In this document: one piece after another, positions 24,431 through 33,267 of the stretch | Layout of the letters: each line of letters starts with the position of its first letter | Numbering within the stretch: the first letter of the stretch is position 1 | NCBI GenBank assembly: GCA_900316805.1 | Contig: ONEJ01000039.1 | Location: forward strand, 1 to 58,989 | Direction of reading: 5' to 3' | Origin: an uncultured Lachnospiraceae bacterium | GTDB lineage: Bacteria; Bacillota; Clostridia; Lachnospirales; Lachnospiraceae | Length of the DNA: 58,989 bases | Notes under the pieces: generated by a model | The model's database searches: none | What the model was told of the DNA's origin: nothing | Seen by the model: only the letters and a program-made list of their open reading frames with translations | Made by a program: the position numbers and the translations under genes

Positions 24431-26041
24431 ATGCAAACAAGGAAAAAACCACTTAAGATAAGACAACGCCTTCTGGCAGCAGTCATGGCATTTGCCCTGC
24501 TGTTTGGGGTTATGGCAGTACCGGATATGCAGGTAAGGGCGCAGGATATGATTATCGCACTCAGCGCCAAGACCATCCGCATCGGAGACAAGCTTACCGT
24601 TAAGGTGTCCGTTCCGGCCGGGGTGTCTGCGTCGGTCAATGTCAATTATCCAACATCGCTTTTGACCTATGTGAAGGCTTCGGAAGAGGCCAGTGTCAAC
24701 GCGGGCACCGTTACCATGTCCATCGGCGAATATGGTTCCACTCAGAGAGGTTCCGCTTCGATCACCTTTGAGGCAAAGGCCTCTGGAGATGCGGGAATTG
24801 CCGTATCTGCACCGCGGGCATCCTCCAGTGACGGTGACCAGGTCAGCGTGGGGGGAGCCAGTACCATCGTAAAGATTGAGAATGAGGCAGCGGAGGACCA
24901 GAAGTCGGCAGACAGCAGCCTTCAGTCACTTTCCGTTTCAGAAGGGGAATTAAGTCCTGCCTTTTCTCCGGATGTGTTAAGCTATACGCTGGATGTGGAG
25001 AATGCCGTGTCCTCACTGGATATCAGCGCAAGTCCTAAGGACGGCGCTGCAAAAGTACAGTCCGTGGAGGGGGCAGAAAGTCTTTCTGTGGGAGAAAACA
25101 CCATAAAAATCAAAGTCCTTGCAGAGAATGGCACTTCCAGCGTCTATACCATTCAGGTGACACGGGCACAGGAGGAACCATCTGATAAGGAAATTAGCAC
25201 AGAAGAGGTGCAAAAGGATACAGAGGTTGCCCCACAGGGTGTCTGCCTGAAGTCGGAATTCGGCTATATTACCATTGTATCGGATGTATCTGAGGCAGAA
25301 GTCAGTGCACTTCCCAAGGGATATGAGCCCAAAGAACTATCCATTCCGGATAAGGGAACCGTCACTGCATATTTCTCTGAGGAAAATTCCAATATATGTC
25401 TGATCTATGCCATGAACAGTATGGGGGAAAATGCCTGGTATCAATATGATATCCGGGAGCGCACGTATCTGCGCTGGTATGGACAAAGTCTTACGGCAGG
25501 TTCCGGGGCAGATGATGGAGAGAGCTCACTGCTTGATCTTAAGAGTGAGAACAAGCTGATTTTCTGGGCTTTTATTATTGTGGTTGCCATTCTTCTGGTC
25601 ATTATTCTGGTTCTGATGCTGATGAAGGCAAAAGGCTCCGATGACGAGTTGGAGGATGATTTCATGGACCTGGATGAGCCGGATGATGATCTGACAGAGA
25701 CAGAGGAAGGCCAGAAATTCAGCGAGCCGGAAATCGCAAAAACAGAAGAAACAGAGGAAACAGAGGAAACGAAAAAAACACAGAAGGCTGCCTCTGTTTC
25801 AGGAGGCGAGATTGCTGAGATTGGACTGCCGGAGATTGGACTGCCGGAGGATGAGCTTATAGAAGCAGCCCTGCAGGCAGAGAAATCTACAGAGGATACA
25901 GTTGTAGAAGATGCACCGGTGGAGGAAACAGCGGTAGAGGAAGAGCCGGAGCAAAAAAAGCCGCGCCGTAGCAGAAAGTCCAGAAAGAATCAGGCGCAGA
26001 CGGATGAGGAAGAGGATGGACTGGAGTTCATCGATTTATAA
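24431..26041 (+). CDS. Cell-surface protein with cadherin-like domain, membrane anchor and acidic tail
   Basis: A 536-residue exported protein of unknown function. A signal peptide (LLAAVMAFALLFGVMAVPDM) leads into a cohesin/dockerin-like beta domain (about 35-150), then a cadherin-like domain (about 162-250: LQSLSVSEGELSPAFSP and ENGTSSVYTIQVTR), homologous to the tail of the preceding glucosaminidase. A third globular segment (250-370) is followed by one membrane helix (about 378-400, FWAFIIVVAILLVIILVLML). The cytoplasmic end is long, very acidic and repetitive (runs of E, T and D), then basic (KKPRRSRKSRKN). It lies 32 bases after the glucosaminidase gene, so the two are probably co-expressed. 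It may anchor or regulate the hydrolase. Confidence 0.7.
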   Translation: MQTRKKPLKIRQRLLAAVMAFALLFGVMAVPDMQVRAQDMIIALSAKTIRIGDKLTVKVSVPAGVSASVNVNYPTSLLTYVKASEEASVNAGTVTMSIGEYGSTQRGSASITFEAKASGDAGIAVSAPRASSSDGDQVSVGGASTIVKIENEAAEDQKSADSSLQSLSVSEGELSPAFSPDVLSYTLDVENAVSSLDISASPKDGAAKVQSVEGAESLSVGENTIKIKVLAENGTSSVYTIQVTRAQEEPSDKEISTEEVQKDTEVAPQGVCLKSEFGYITIVSDVSEAEVSALPKGYEPKELSIPDKGTVTAYFSEENSNICLIYAMNSMGENAWYQYDIRERTYLRWYGQSLTAGSGADDGESSLLDLKSENKLIFWAFIIVVAILLVIILVLMLMKAKGSDDELEDDFMDLDEPDDDLTETEEGQKFSEPEIAKTEETEETEETKKTQKAASVSGGEIAEIGLPEIGLPEDELIEAALQAEKSTEDTVVEDAPVEETAVEEEPEQKKPRRSRKSRKNQAQTDEEEDGLEFIDL

Positions 26042-26070
26042 AGATATAGCGTAACAGGAGGCAATTGAGA

Positions 26071-28521
26071 GTGAGACCATATACTGACAAGGCGAAGAAA
26101 GCATTAGGGTTTGCGAGCCGCCTGTCCTCCTCTATGGGATGCAATTATATCGGAACCGAGCATGTTCTGATGGGGCTTCTCAGAGAGGGAACGGGCGTCG
26201 CAGCAGAGGTCCTTGCAGCAAACAATGTAGAACAGGAGAGCCTGCGGAAGATGATCGAGGAATTGATCTCCACAGGAGCAGAAGCAGTGGCTGTTCAGGA
26301 GAGGGACGGCTATACCCCCAAAACCAGGGAGGTACTGGAACGAGCAGGAGAACTGGCAGAGCGTTTTGGCAGCAGCAGGATCGGGACGGAGCATCTCCTG
26401 CTGGCCATTGTTAAGGAAGGGGACTGTGCGGCATGCCGCCTCTTAAATACCATAGGGGTCAACGGACAGAAACTCTTTGTCGATATTCTGGCAGCAATGG
26501 GGGAAGACCCGGCAAAGTATCGTGAGGAAATCCAAAGGGGCAGATTGGAAAATACGGAATCCATGACACCGGTTTTGGATCAGTATTCCAAGGATTTGAC
26601 AGCGCTGGCCAGAGAGGGACGCCTGGATCCTGTCATCGGCCGGGAGGCTGAGACCAGGCGTGTAATCCAGATTTTGTGCCGAAGGGGTAAAAATAATCCC
26701 TGCCTGATCGGTGAGCCGGGAGTGGGTAAGACCGCCATTGTCGAGGGAATCGCCCAGAGTCTGGCGGATGGCAGTGTCCCGGAACTGATGGCTGGAAAGA
26801 GACTTGTATCTTTGGATATGTCCGGTCTTGTAGCAAAATCAAAGTATCGTGGCGAGTTTGAGGAGCGGATCAAGAAGGTCATTAGTGAGGTGGCAGAGGC
26901 CGGAAATGTCCTTCTTTTTATCGATGAGCTTCACACCATCATTGGTGCAGGAGGTGCAGAGGGAGCGCTGGATGCCTCCAATATCTTAAAGCCTGCCCTT
27001 GCCAGAGGTGAGGTGCAGGTGATCGGTGCCACTACCATCGAGGAGTACCGCAAATACGTGGAAAAGGATGCGGCATTAGAGCGGCGTTTTCAGCCGGTAC
27101 AGGTGGAGGAGCCTACAGAAGAAGAATCTAAAGAAATCCTGAAGGGACTGAGGCACTTGTACGAAGAGCATCATCAGGTACGGATCACAGATGAGGGACT
27201 TAACGCCTGTGTACATCTGGCTGCCCGTTACATCAATGACCGTTTCCTTCCGGATAAGGCCATTGATCTTATGGATGAGGCGGCAGCGGGGCTGAGGCTT
27301 CGTGCATTTCAGGGCACTGAAGGGCTGACAGAGCTAAGAGAGCAGCTTAATAAGACACAGCAGGAGCTGGAAGATGCTCTTCGGGCGGGAGACATAGAGG
27401 CAGCCCATGAGCTTCGGCAAAGCTGCGAGAAGCTGGAGAAATCCGCAGAAAAGCTTAAGAATAAAATGAACCGGGTAGCGGCAAACAAAATGCCGGTGCT
27501 GGGAGAAAATGAGGTGGCAGATGTAGTTGCCCGCTGGACGAAGATTCCTGTCAGCCGTCTCACGGAGAGCGAGGCTGCCCGGCTGCAGAAGCTGGAGGAA
27601 ACCCTGCACAAGCGTGTGATCGGACAGGAGGAAGCGGTATCTGCTGTGGCCCGTGCCGTAAGAAGAGGAAGGGTCGGGCTCAAGAATCCCAAGCGCCCCA
27701 TTGGTTCCTTCCTGTTTCTGGGACCTACCGGTGTGGGAAAGACAGAGATTTCCAAAGCACTGGCAGAGGCTGTTTTCGGTAATGAGGATTCCATGATCCG
27801 GGTAGACATGTCGGAATACATGGAAAAGCACAGCGTCTCCAAGATGATCGGTTCCCCGCCGGGCTATGTGGGGCATGAGGATGGCGGACAGCTCTCCGAG
27901 AAGGTGAGAAGAAATCCCTTCTCCGTGATTCTCTTTGACGAGATTGAGAAGGCTCATCCAGATGTGTTCAATATTCTGCTGCAGGTGCTGGATGACGGAC
28001 ATATTACCGATTCCCAGGGTCGTAAGGTAGACTTTAAAAACACCATCATCATTATGACCAGCAATGCGGGAGCCCAGTCTATCATCGAACCGAAAAAACT
28101 GGGATTTGGCGCGAAGGATGATGAGAAACAGGATCACGAGCGGATGAAGGGCAGTGTGATGGAAGAAGTCAGACGCATTTTTAAGCCGGAGTTTTTGAAC
28201 CGTATTGATGAGACCATCGTATTCCGCGCCCTGAATCAGGACGACATGAAGAAAATCGTATCCATCATGGTGGGAGAACTGGCAGACAGATGCAAAAGAC
28301 AGCTCCAGATCGATCTTGTGGTCAGGGATGCGGCAAAGACCTATATTGTCGAGAAAGCCTACGACAGGAAGTACGGGGCGAGACCTCTTCGCCGCAAGCT
28401 GCAGGATGAGGTGGAGGATCGGCTCAGCGAGCTTGTGATCCGTGGTGAAATCTGTGGAGGAGACCGGGTAATTGTCACCACAAAGAACAAGGAAATCGTT
28501 GTCACGAAAGAAAATAAATGA
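26071..28521 (+). CDS. clpC: AAA+ protease chaperone ClpC
   Basis: Hexameric unfoldase that feeds substrates to ClpP. The start is GTG 26071, 9 bases after AGGAGG; an in-frame TTG at 26065 is too close. Of 816 residues, 1-145 form two Clp-N repeats. AAA1 has Walker [10 protein letters not shown] near residue 216 and LFIDELHTI near 280. A coiled M-domain with a UVR-like stretch ([15 protein letters not shown]) lies near 435. AAA2 has GPTGVGKTE near 552 and the LGF loop (KKLGFGA) for ClpP docking near 675. Its usual partners ctsR, mcsA and mcsB are not here. It lies directly upstream of a small unknown gene and radA. Confidence 0.95.
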   Translation: MRPYTDKAKKALGFASRLSSSMGCNYIGTEHVLMGLLREGTGVAAEVLAANNVEQESLRKMIEELISTGAEAVAVQERDGYTPKTREVLERAGELAERFGSSRIGTEHLLLAIVKEGDCAACRLLNTIGVNGQKLFVDILAAMGEDPAKYREEIQRGRLENTESMTPVLDQYSKDLTALAREGRLDPVIGREAETRRVIQILCRRGKNNPCLIGEPGVGKTAIVEGIAQSLADGSVPELMAGKRLVSLDMSGLVAKSKYRGEFEERIKKVISEVAEAGNVLLFIDELHTIIGAGGAEGALDASNILKPALARGEVQVIGATTIEEYRKYVEKDAALERRFQPVQVEEPTEEESKEILKGLRHLYEEHHQVRITDEGLNACVHLAARYINDRFLPDKAIDLMDEAAAGLRLRAFQGTEGLTELREQLNKTQQELEDALRAGDIEAAHELRQSCEKLEKSAEKLKNKMNRVAANKMPVLGENEVADVVARWTKIPVSRLTESEAARLQKLEETLHKRVIGQEEAVSAVARAVRRGRVGLKNPKRPIGSFLFLGPTGVGKTEISKALAEAVFGNEDSMIRVDMSEYMEKHSVSKMIGSPPGYVGHEDGGQLSEKVRRNPFSVILFDEIEKAHPDVFNILLQVLDDGHITDSQGRKVDFKNTIIIMTSNAGAQSIIEPKKLGFGAKDDEKQDHERMKGSVMEEVRRIFKPEFLNRIDETIVFRALNQDDMKKIVSIMVGELADRCKRQLQIDLVVRDAAKTYIVEKAYDRKYGARPLRRKLQDEVEDRLSELVIRGEICGGDRVIVTTKNKEIVVTKENK

Positions 28522-28575
28522 TATAATTTTAGCAGAAAAAACTTTCAGACCGAAGTACAGGAGGATAAAGAAATT

Positions 28576-28989
28576 ATGGCTGCAATCAGTGAACTGATCC
28601 GTACAGAGCAGGACGGAACATTAAGCTTTGGAGATTACACAAAGGACAGCAAATCCAAGCTGGATAATTATGATTTTAACGGCGACAAGTACAAGGTGAA
28701 AACCTTTAAGGAAATCACCAAGCTGGAGCGCAACGGACTCTTTGTGTATGAGTCTGTTCCGGGAACGGCTGTGATGAATTTTAAGCAGGATGAGAATTCT
28801 GTGGAGTTTACGGTGGAAGGACCGGAGGACGCACAGATCACACTGGAGCTTGCAGAGGCGACCGAATACGAGATCAGCATCAATGGCAATTCCGCAGGAA
28901 CCATGAAGACAAATCTCGGCGGGAAGTTAAGCCTCAGCGTGGAACTGGGGGATGTAGAGGACGTTGTGATTAAGGTAGAGCGTAGATAA
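28576..28989 (+). CDS. Conserved hypothetical 137-residue protein between clpC and radA
   Basis: The start is ATG 28576, after AGGAGG at about 28559. The product is acidic, soluble, and beta-rich, with no signal peptide or membrane helix. The N-terminal part (SELIRTEQDGTLSFGDYT) and central strands (NGLFVYESVPGTAVMNF) alternate polar and hydrophobic residues. The C-terminal part (AEATEYEISINGNSAGTM) looks like a small beta-sandwich. I recognise no function. It is sandwiched 54 bases after clpC and 2 bases before radA, so it is expressed with the protease and the DNA-repair ATPase. Confidence 0.7.
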   Translation: MAAISELIRTEQDGTLSFGDYTKDSKSKLDNYDFNGDKYKVKTFKEITKLERNGLFVYESVPGTAVMNFKQDENSVEFTVEGPEDAQITLELAEATEYEISINGNSAGTMKTNLGGKLSLSVELGDVEDVVIKVERR

Positions 28990-28991
28990 GA

Positions 28992-30374
28992 ATGGCAAAG
29001 ACAAAAACAAGCGTATTTTTTTGTCAGAACTGTGGATATGAATCTGCCAAGTGGATGGGACAGTGTCCCGGGTGCAGAGAGTGGAATACTTTTGTGGAGG
29101 AACCGGTGGACCGGAAGGTGCGCAGTTCCTCCGGCAAACTCAGACCGGCTTCCGAAGTGAAGCCGGTTCCGCTTTCTGCCATTCAGGCATCCCGGGAGGA
29201 TAGAATTTCTACGGGTTTCCCGGAGTTGGACAGAGTATTGGGATCCGGCATTGTCAAGGGCTCTCTGGTTCTCGTTGGCGGGGATCCGGGAATCGGGAAA
29301 TCCACCCTTCTGCTTCAGATGTGCAGGAATCTGGCGGCGGGTCAGCACTCTCTTCTCTATGTATCCGGGGAGGAATCCCTGCAGCAGATCCGTCTTCGGG
29401 CAGAGAGAATCGGTTCCTTTTCTGACAAACTTCAGCTTCTCTGTGAGACGAATCTGGACACCATAAGAGAGGTAATTACAAGACTGCAGCCGGAGCTGGT
29501 CATCATTGATAGTATCCAGACCATGTACAATGAAAGTGCGGGCTCTGCACCGGGCAGTGTTTCCCAGGTGCGGGAATCCACAGGCGTTCTGATGCGTATT
29601 GCCAAGGAACTGGGCATCAGCATATTTATCGTGGGTCATGTGACCAAGGAAGGTGTGGTGGCTGGCCCCAGAGTGCTGGAGCATATGGTGGACACGGTGC
29701 TCTACTTTGAGGGGGACCGTTACGAAAGCTACAGGATTCTCCGGGGGGTCAAGAACCGTTTTGGTTCCACCAATGAGATCGGCGTGTTCGAGATGCGTTC
29801 CCAGGGGCTGGTGGAGGTAGAGAATCCATCGGAGTATATGTTAAGCGGCAAGCCCGAGGACGCCTCCGGATCGGTGGTGGCCTGTTCCATGGAGGGCACA
29901 AGACCTATTATGCTGGAGATCCAGGCGCTGGTCTGCCACAGCTTTTTCAACAATCCCAGAAGAACTGCTACCGGTACAGATTTTAACCGGGTGAATCTGT
30001 TGATGGCGGTGCTGGAGAAACGGCTGGGAATCCAGCTTTCTGACTGTGATGCCTATGTGAATATTGCGGGAGGAATCCGTATCAGTGAGCCTGCCATCGA
30101 TCTGGGCATTGTGCTGGCACTTTTATCCAGCCGGCTGGATCTGGTGATTGACGAGAAGCTCATCTGTTTTGGCGAAGTTGGCTTAAGCGGGGAGGTTCGA
30201 GGTGTGGCCATGGCTGAGCAGCGGGTGCAGGAGGCTGCAAAGCTGGGCTTTGAGACCTGCATTCTTCCCAGAGTAAGCATGAAAGGGCTGGCAGCAAGAA
30301 AGGACATCCGCTTGCTGGGAGTTTCCAATGTCCGTGAGGCTTTGGATGTGATCCAGCATCAGAAGCACTTGTAA
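28992..30374 (+). CDS. radA: DNA repair protein RadA (Sms)
   Basis: RecA-related hexameric helicase that promotes branch migration in recombination. The 460-residue protein has an N-terminal zinc finger (FCQNCGYESAKWMGQCPGC), Walker A GGDPGIGKST near residue 97, Walker B VIIDSIQTM near 175, the RadA-specific KNRFGST motif near 256, and a C-terminal Lon-type (inactive) protease domain with ALLSSRLD and GEVGLSGEVR near 400. Length is normal. ATG 28992 follows the upstream stop by 2 bases. A promoter-terminator pair after the stop codon separates it from the LuxR gene. Confidence 0.96.
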   Translation: MAKTKTSVFFCQNCGYESAKWMGQCPGCREWNTFVEEPVDRKVRSSSGKLRPASEVKPVPLSAIQASREDRISTGFPELDRVLGSGIVKGSLVLVGGDPGIGKSTLLLQMCRNLAAGQHSLLYVSGEESLQQIRLRAERIGSFSDKLQLLCETNLDTIREVITRLQPELVIIDSIQTMYNESAGSAPGSVSQVRESTGVLMRIAKELGISIFIVGHVTKEGVVAGPRVLEHMVDTVLYFEGDRYESYRILRGVKNRFGSTNEIGVFEMRSQGLVEVENPSEYMLSGKPEDASGSVVACSMEGTRPIMLEIQALVCHSFFNNPRRTATGTDFNRVNLLMAVLEKRLGIQLSDCDAYVNIAGGIRISEPAIDLGIVLALLSSRLDLVIDEKLICFGEVGLSGEVRGVAMAEQRVQEAAKLGFETCILPRVSMKGLAARKDIRLLGVSNVREALDVIQHQKHL

Positions 30375-30381
30375 AAAATGT

Positions 30382-30410
30382 TTGATTTTCTTCTTATAAA
30401 GTGTTAAAAT
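30382..30410 (+). promoter_or_regulatory. Putative sigma-A promoter of the LuxR-type gene
   Basis: TTGATT at 30382-30387 and TAAAAT at 30405-30410 are separated by 17 bases. A terminator (30434-30468) lies between this promoter and the LuxR start codon, so a transcript from here must read through it. That suggests attenuation. Confidence 0.5.
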
Positions 30411-30433
30411 AGACCAATAAAAATGCTAAAGAC

Positions 30434-30468
30434 GGCGTATCCCTTAAGGGGGTGCGCCTTTTTTCTTT
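30434..30468 (+). terminator. Terminator or attenuator between radA and the LuxR-type gene
   Basis: A 10-bp stem, GGCGTATCCC with GGGGTGCGCC (two G-U pairs), has a short loop and a long T-tract (TTTTTTCTTTT). It stops radA transcripts. It also lies downstream of a good promoter and 17 bases before the LuxR start, so it may serve as a conditional attenuator. Confidence 0.8.
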
Positions 30469-30484
30469 TCAGGGAGAGGAAACA

Positions 30485-31234
30485 ATGAAGACGCTTGAGA
30501 CCAATGACTGGATGGTATTAAATACCATCATATATAAGATCTATACCATGGAAGATTTTGACGAGATGAGAGGGGAACTGCTGGAACAGTTAAAGCTGCT
30601 CATTAATTTTGACAGTGCGGATTTCTATCTGGCATCGGCAAATGGAAATCGGTTGGGATATCCCGTCATGCAAAATTGTGAGACGGTTCTTGCCGGTGCC
30701 TATGAGAAGCTGGATGAGGAGCGGAAAATTCTGTGCAGCGGTAAAACACTGATTTACCGGGATACCGATATCATTCCGGAGGAGGCGCGTGCCGGGAAGG
30801 ACTATTATCAGGAAATTTTTAAACCCAACAACTGGCATTATTCCCTCCAGATGGTAATTGCAAAGGACAGGAAGCTGCTGGGAGTGATTCATTTTTACCG
30901 TACCATTGGAAAGGAAAATTTTCAGTCCAACGATATTTTTATCCTGGATATGCTGAAGGATCATCTTACTTACCGGATCGACAGGCACAAGGCCGGTGGC
31001 ATCGATGATCAGAAAAAACTGACGGTGACAGAGGCAGTGGAGCAGTATGCTCTGACGAGGCGGGAAAACACAATCCTCCGGATGCTGATGCAGGGATTGG
31101 AAAGCAATATCATCTGTGATCAGCTGTCCATCAGTGCCAATACCTTAAAGAAGCATATCTTGAATATTTATCGGAAACTGGGAATCAGGAACCGGGTACA
31201 GCTGTTCAAGAAAATCAGGGAGCGCGAGGATTAA
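30485..31234 (+). CDS. LuxR/NarL-type HTH transcription factor with unknown sensor domain
   Basis: A 249-residue regulator. ATG 30485 follows GAGAGGAA and is preferred over ATG 30452, which lies within the terminator. The C-terminal 60 residues form a LuxR/NarL helix-turn-helix: LTRRENTILRMLMQGLESN, ICDQLSISANTLKKHILNIY and RKLGIRNRVQLFKKI. The N-terminal 170 residues look like a GAF/PAS-type ligand domain (FDSADFYLASANG, then LQMVIAKDRKLLGVIHFYR), so it probably senses a small molecule rather than being phosphorylated. No receiver Asp pattern is seen. The target genes are unknown; the next gene has its own promoter. Confidence 0.82.
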   Translation: MKTLETNDWMVLNTIIYKIYTMEDFDEMRGELLEQLKLLINFDSADFYLASANGNRLGYPVMQNCETVLAGAYEKLDEERKILCSGKTLIYRDTDIIPEEARAGKDYYQEIFKPNNWHYSLQMVIAKDRKLLGVIHFYRTIGKENFQSNDIFILDMLKDHLTYRIDRHKAGGIDDQKKLTVTEAVEQYALTRRENTILRMLMQGLESNIICDQLSISANTLKKHILNIYRKLGIRNRVQLFKKIRERED

Positions 31235-31269
31235 ATTCACGGGCCGGGAAGTTTCCAGCCTGCTTCCAC

Positions 31270-31319
31270 TTGTGGGTACACGGGAACAATGCTATAATGG
31301 GGTGCAGACATTCTGTCTG
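31270..31319 (+). promoter_or_regulatory. Strong promoter and 5' hairpin of the rhodanese-TtcA gene
   Basis: TTGTGG at 31270-31275 is followed after 17 bases by a perfect TATAAT at 31293-31298, preceded by TG at -14/-15 (extended -10). Just after the expected start site, CAGACA-TTC-TGTCTG (31305-31319) forms a perfect 6-bp hairpin at the 5' end of the mRNA, which may stabilise it. Confidence 0.65.
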
Positions 31320-31348
31320 AATTAAGAGGGAAAGGAATCAGAGAGAAG

Positions 31349-32518
31349 ATGTACCGTAAATCTGTAGATGAGATGGAACAGGATCAGCGGAAAAAGCGGA
31401 TCATTGATATAAGAAAAGAAGAGGATTTTGAACGGGAAACCTACCCGGGAGCTGAAAATATTTATTGGGAAGAGTTCTTCTCCCATAGGGGGGAACTGTC
31501 GAAGGAGCAGCCCATTTATCTGATCTGTTATACCGGGCAGAAAAGTGATGAACTGGCAGAGGAGTTGACGGAGCAGGGCTTTGAAGTCTACAGTATCCAG
31601 GGAGGATACCGTGCCTATTTGAGGAAAAAACTGTCAGAGCTTATGGAACAGGAAGATGCCGGGGAGAAAGAGGAACAGAAGAGGCAGCGCACAAAGGACA
31701 TTGAGCGAAGCATCATCAAAAAGTTTAAGAAGCAGATCTGGCGTCCCTTTACCAAGTCCATCAATGCCTATGATATGATTCAGGACGGAGATAAGATTGC
31801 CGTGTGTATTTCCGGGGGAAAGGATTCCATGCTGATGGCCAAGCTCTTCCAGGAATTAGAGTGCCACGGACGGAAAAATTTCGAGGTTGTTTTCCTGGTC
31901 ATGAATCCGGGCTATAATGAGATCAATTACGAGACAATCCTGCAGAATGCAAAGGTACTGGATGTGCCCATCACGGTTTTCAAGACAGAAATCTTTGATA
32001 CGGTAGCAGATATTACGGAGTCTCCCTGCTATCTTTGCGCGAGAATGCGAAGAGGTTACCTCTACAGCAAGGCCAGAGAACTGGGCTGTAACAAGATCGC
32101 ACTGGGCCATCATTTCGATGACGTGATTGAGACCATCGTCATGGGAATGATGTACGGCGCCCAGGTGCAGACCATGATGCCAAAGCTGCACAGCACCAAT
32201 TTTCCGGGGATGGAGCTGATCCGGCCACTGTATCTGATCCGGGAAACGGATATTATCCACTGGGCGAAATACAACGATCTTCATTTTATCCAGTGTGCCT
32301 GCCGGTTCACGGAGAGCTGCGCCTCCTGCGGCGGAACCGAGAAGGGATCCAAGCGGGCTCAGGTGAAGAAACTGATCCGTCAGCTGGAGAAGGACAACCC
32401 CTATGTACCTATGAATATTTTCCGAAGCGTGGAGAATGTGAATCTTGACACAGTCATCGGATATAAGCAGCATGGGGAGAGACATCACTTTTTGGACACA
32501 TATAACGATATAGAGTAG
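31349..32518 (+). CDS. Rhodanese-TtcA fusion, predicted tRNA 2-thiolation enzyme
   Basis: A 389-residue two-domain protein. Residues 15-105 form a rhodanese domain with active-site Cys60 in LICYTGQKS. After a charged linker (about 105-130, rich in E, K and R), a PP-loop ATPase of the TtcA/TtuA group starts, with SGGKDS near residue 155, a CxxC (CYLCARMRRG) near 228 and ALGHHFDD near 250. A second Cys group (CACRFTESCASCGG, near 315) could contribute to an Fe-S cluster or zinc site. In TtcA, ATP activates C32 of tRNA and sulfur comes from a carrier. Fusion to a rhodanese suggests the sulfur donor is covalently attached. It appears monocistronic, with a strong promoter. Confidence 0.85.
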   Translation: MYRKSVDEMEQDQRKKRIIDIRKEEDFERETYPGAENIYWEEFFSHRGELSKEQPIYLICYTGQKSDELAEELTEQGFEVYSIQGGYRAYLRKKLSELMEQEDAGEKEEQKRQRTKDIERSIIKKFKKQIWRPFTKSINAYDMIQDGDKIAVCISGGKDSMLMAKLFQELECHGRKNFEVVFLVMNPGYNEINYETILQNAKVLDVPITVFKTEIFDTVADITESPCYLCARMRRGYLYSKARELGCNKIALGHHFDDVIETIVMGMMYGAQVQTMMPKLHSTNFPGMELIRPLYLIRETDIIHWAKYNDLHFIQCACRFTESCASCGGTEKGSKRAQVKKLIRQLEKDNPYVPMNIFRSVENVNLDTVIGYKQHGERHHFLDTYNDIE

Positions 32519-32645
32519 AGGTGAAGGAATCATGAGAGTGTCTGCTGCAGGCAGAAGCCACCGCGGAAGTGCCCAGCTGGCAAAAGGCGGAGATCTTCAA
32601 AGGAGCCGAAATCTATGTGGAAACTTTCAGTTGGTTATTTGGATT

Positions 32646-33035
32646 TTATGTACTTTCAGAAAAATCCGGATGGTTGGAAAGGTGCTTCTTAATGGCCGCA
32701 AAACTCTCCGGGCTGATGACATGCTCAATGCGGCAGGCATCTGCGGCAGCAGTTTCCGGGTCCACCCCAAGTCTGGTGAGACATTCCGATAATAACTCGT
32801 GTCGCTCGTAGATCATCTCTGCAATCTGCTGTCCCTCCTCTGTGAGGTAGATAAAACCGGCATCGGTGACCGTAATCTGGTTCTTTTCCCGAAGATTCTT
32901 CATGGCAATGCTGATGCTGGATTTCTTGTAGCCCAGCTCGTTGGCTATGTCTACAGAGCGGACCACCGGGAGCTTCCTGCTCAAAATAAGTATTGTCTCT
33001 AAATAATTCTCTGCTGATTCGTTGCTGCGGGTCAT
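32646..33035 (-). CDS. DtxR/MntR-family metal-dependent repressor
   Basis: A 129-residue regulator that binds DNA when loaded with Fe(II) or Mn(II). The N-terminal winged helix (SAENYLETILILSRKLP, then VDIANELGYKKSSISIAMK) is typical. The metal-binding and dimerisation region has RHELLSECLTRLGV and ADACRIEHVISPESF, with the ligands His, Glu, Cys and His. It lacks the SH3-like third domain, as MntR does. GGAGG precedes ATG on the minus strand. It is divergent from the FeoB-associated small gene, whose promoter contains a palindrome in the -10 region, so it probably represses that transcript in iron- or manganese-replete cells. Confidence 0.88.
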   Translation of the reverse strand: MTRSNESAENYLETILILSRKLPVVRSVDIANELGYKKSSISIAMKNLREKNQITVTDAGFIYLTEEGQQIAEMIYERHELLSECLTRLGVDPETAAADACRIEHVISPESFAAIKKHLSNHPDFSEST

Positions 33036-33132
33036 AACTAATTTCCTCCGGAGTATGATTCACAGATGCTTTGCATCTGCTTGATAATATAACGATTTCT
33101 GACGAATGAAGTTTCTATCAGTATTTGTCTCA

Positions 33133-33141
33133 ATTATAGCA
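33133..33141 (-). promoter_or_regulatory. Extended -10 promoter of the DtxR-type regulator
   Basis: On the minus strand TGCTATAAT gives an extended -10 element about 98 bases before the regulator's start codon. The -35 match is poor, which is common with extended -10 promoters. Confidence 0.4.
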
Positions 33142-33183
33142 TAGTTGTTTTAGGGATTCCAGCAAAAAGTTATCAAAAAGTTG

Positions 33184-33215
33184 TTGACAACTAATAATGG
33201 TTAGCGTATACTAAC
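33184..33215 (+). promoter_or_regulatory. Consensus promoter with DtxR-like operator
   Basis: TTGACA (33184-33189) and TATACT (33207-33212) are exactly 17 bases apart. An interrupted palindrome, GTTAGCGTATACTAAC (33200-33215), covers the -10 element. This resembles operators of metal-dependent DtxR/MntR repressors, and such a regulator is encoded divergently next to it. Confidence 0.65.
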
Positions 33216-33267
33216 AAACGAATCAGAAATACATACGATGATTTGTCCACTGAAAGGAGTTGGTGTT

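Noticed and set aside
25743-25775. Repeating acidic codons (GAA, ACA, GAG) that look like a tandem repeat
   Set aside because: They encode the acidic cytoplasmic tail of the surface protein in frame. No independent repeat unit or array is supported.
32532-32811. Two short plus-strand frames after the rhodanese-TtcA gene
   Set aside because: Most of each frame lies opposite the DtxR gene. Only the first 110 bases look coding-like, and these are recorded as a weak finding rather than a gene.
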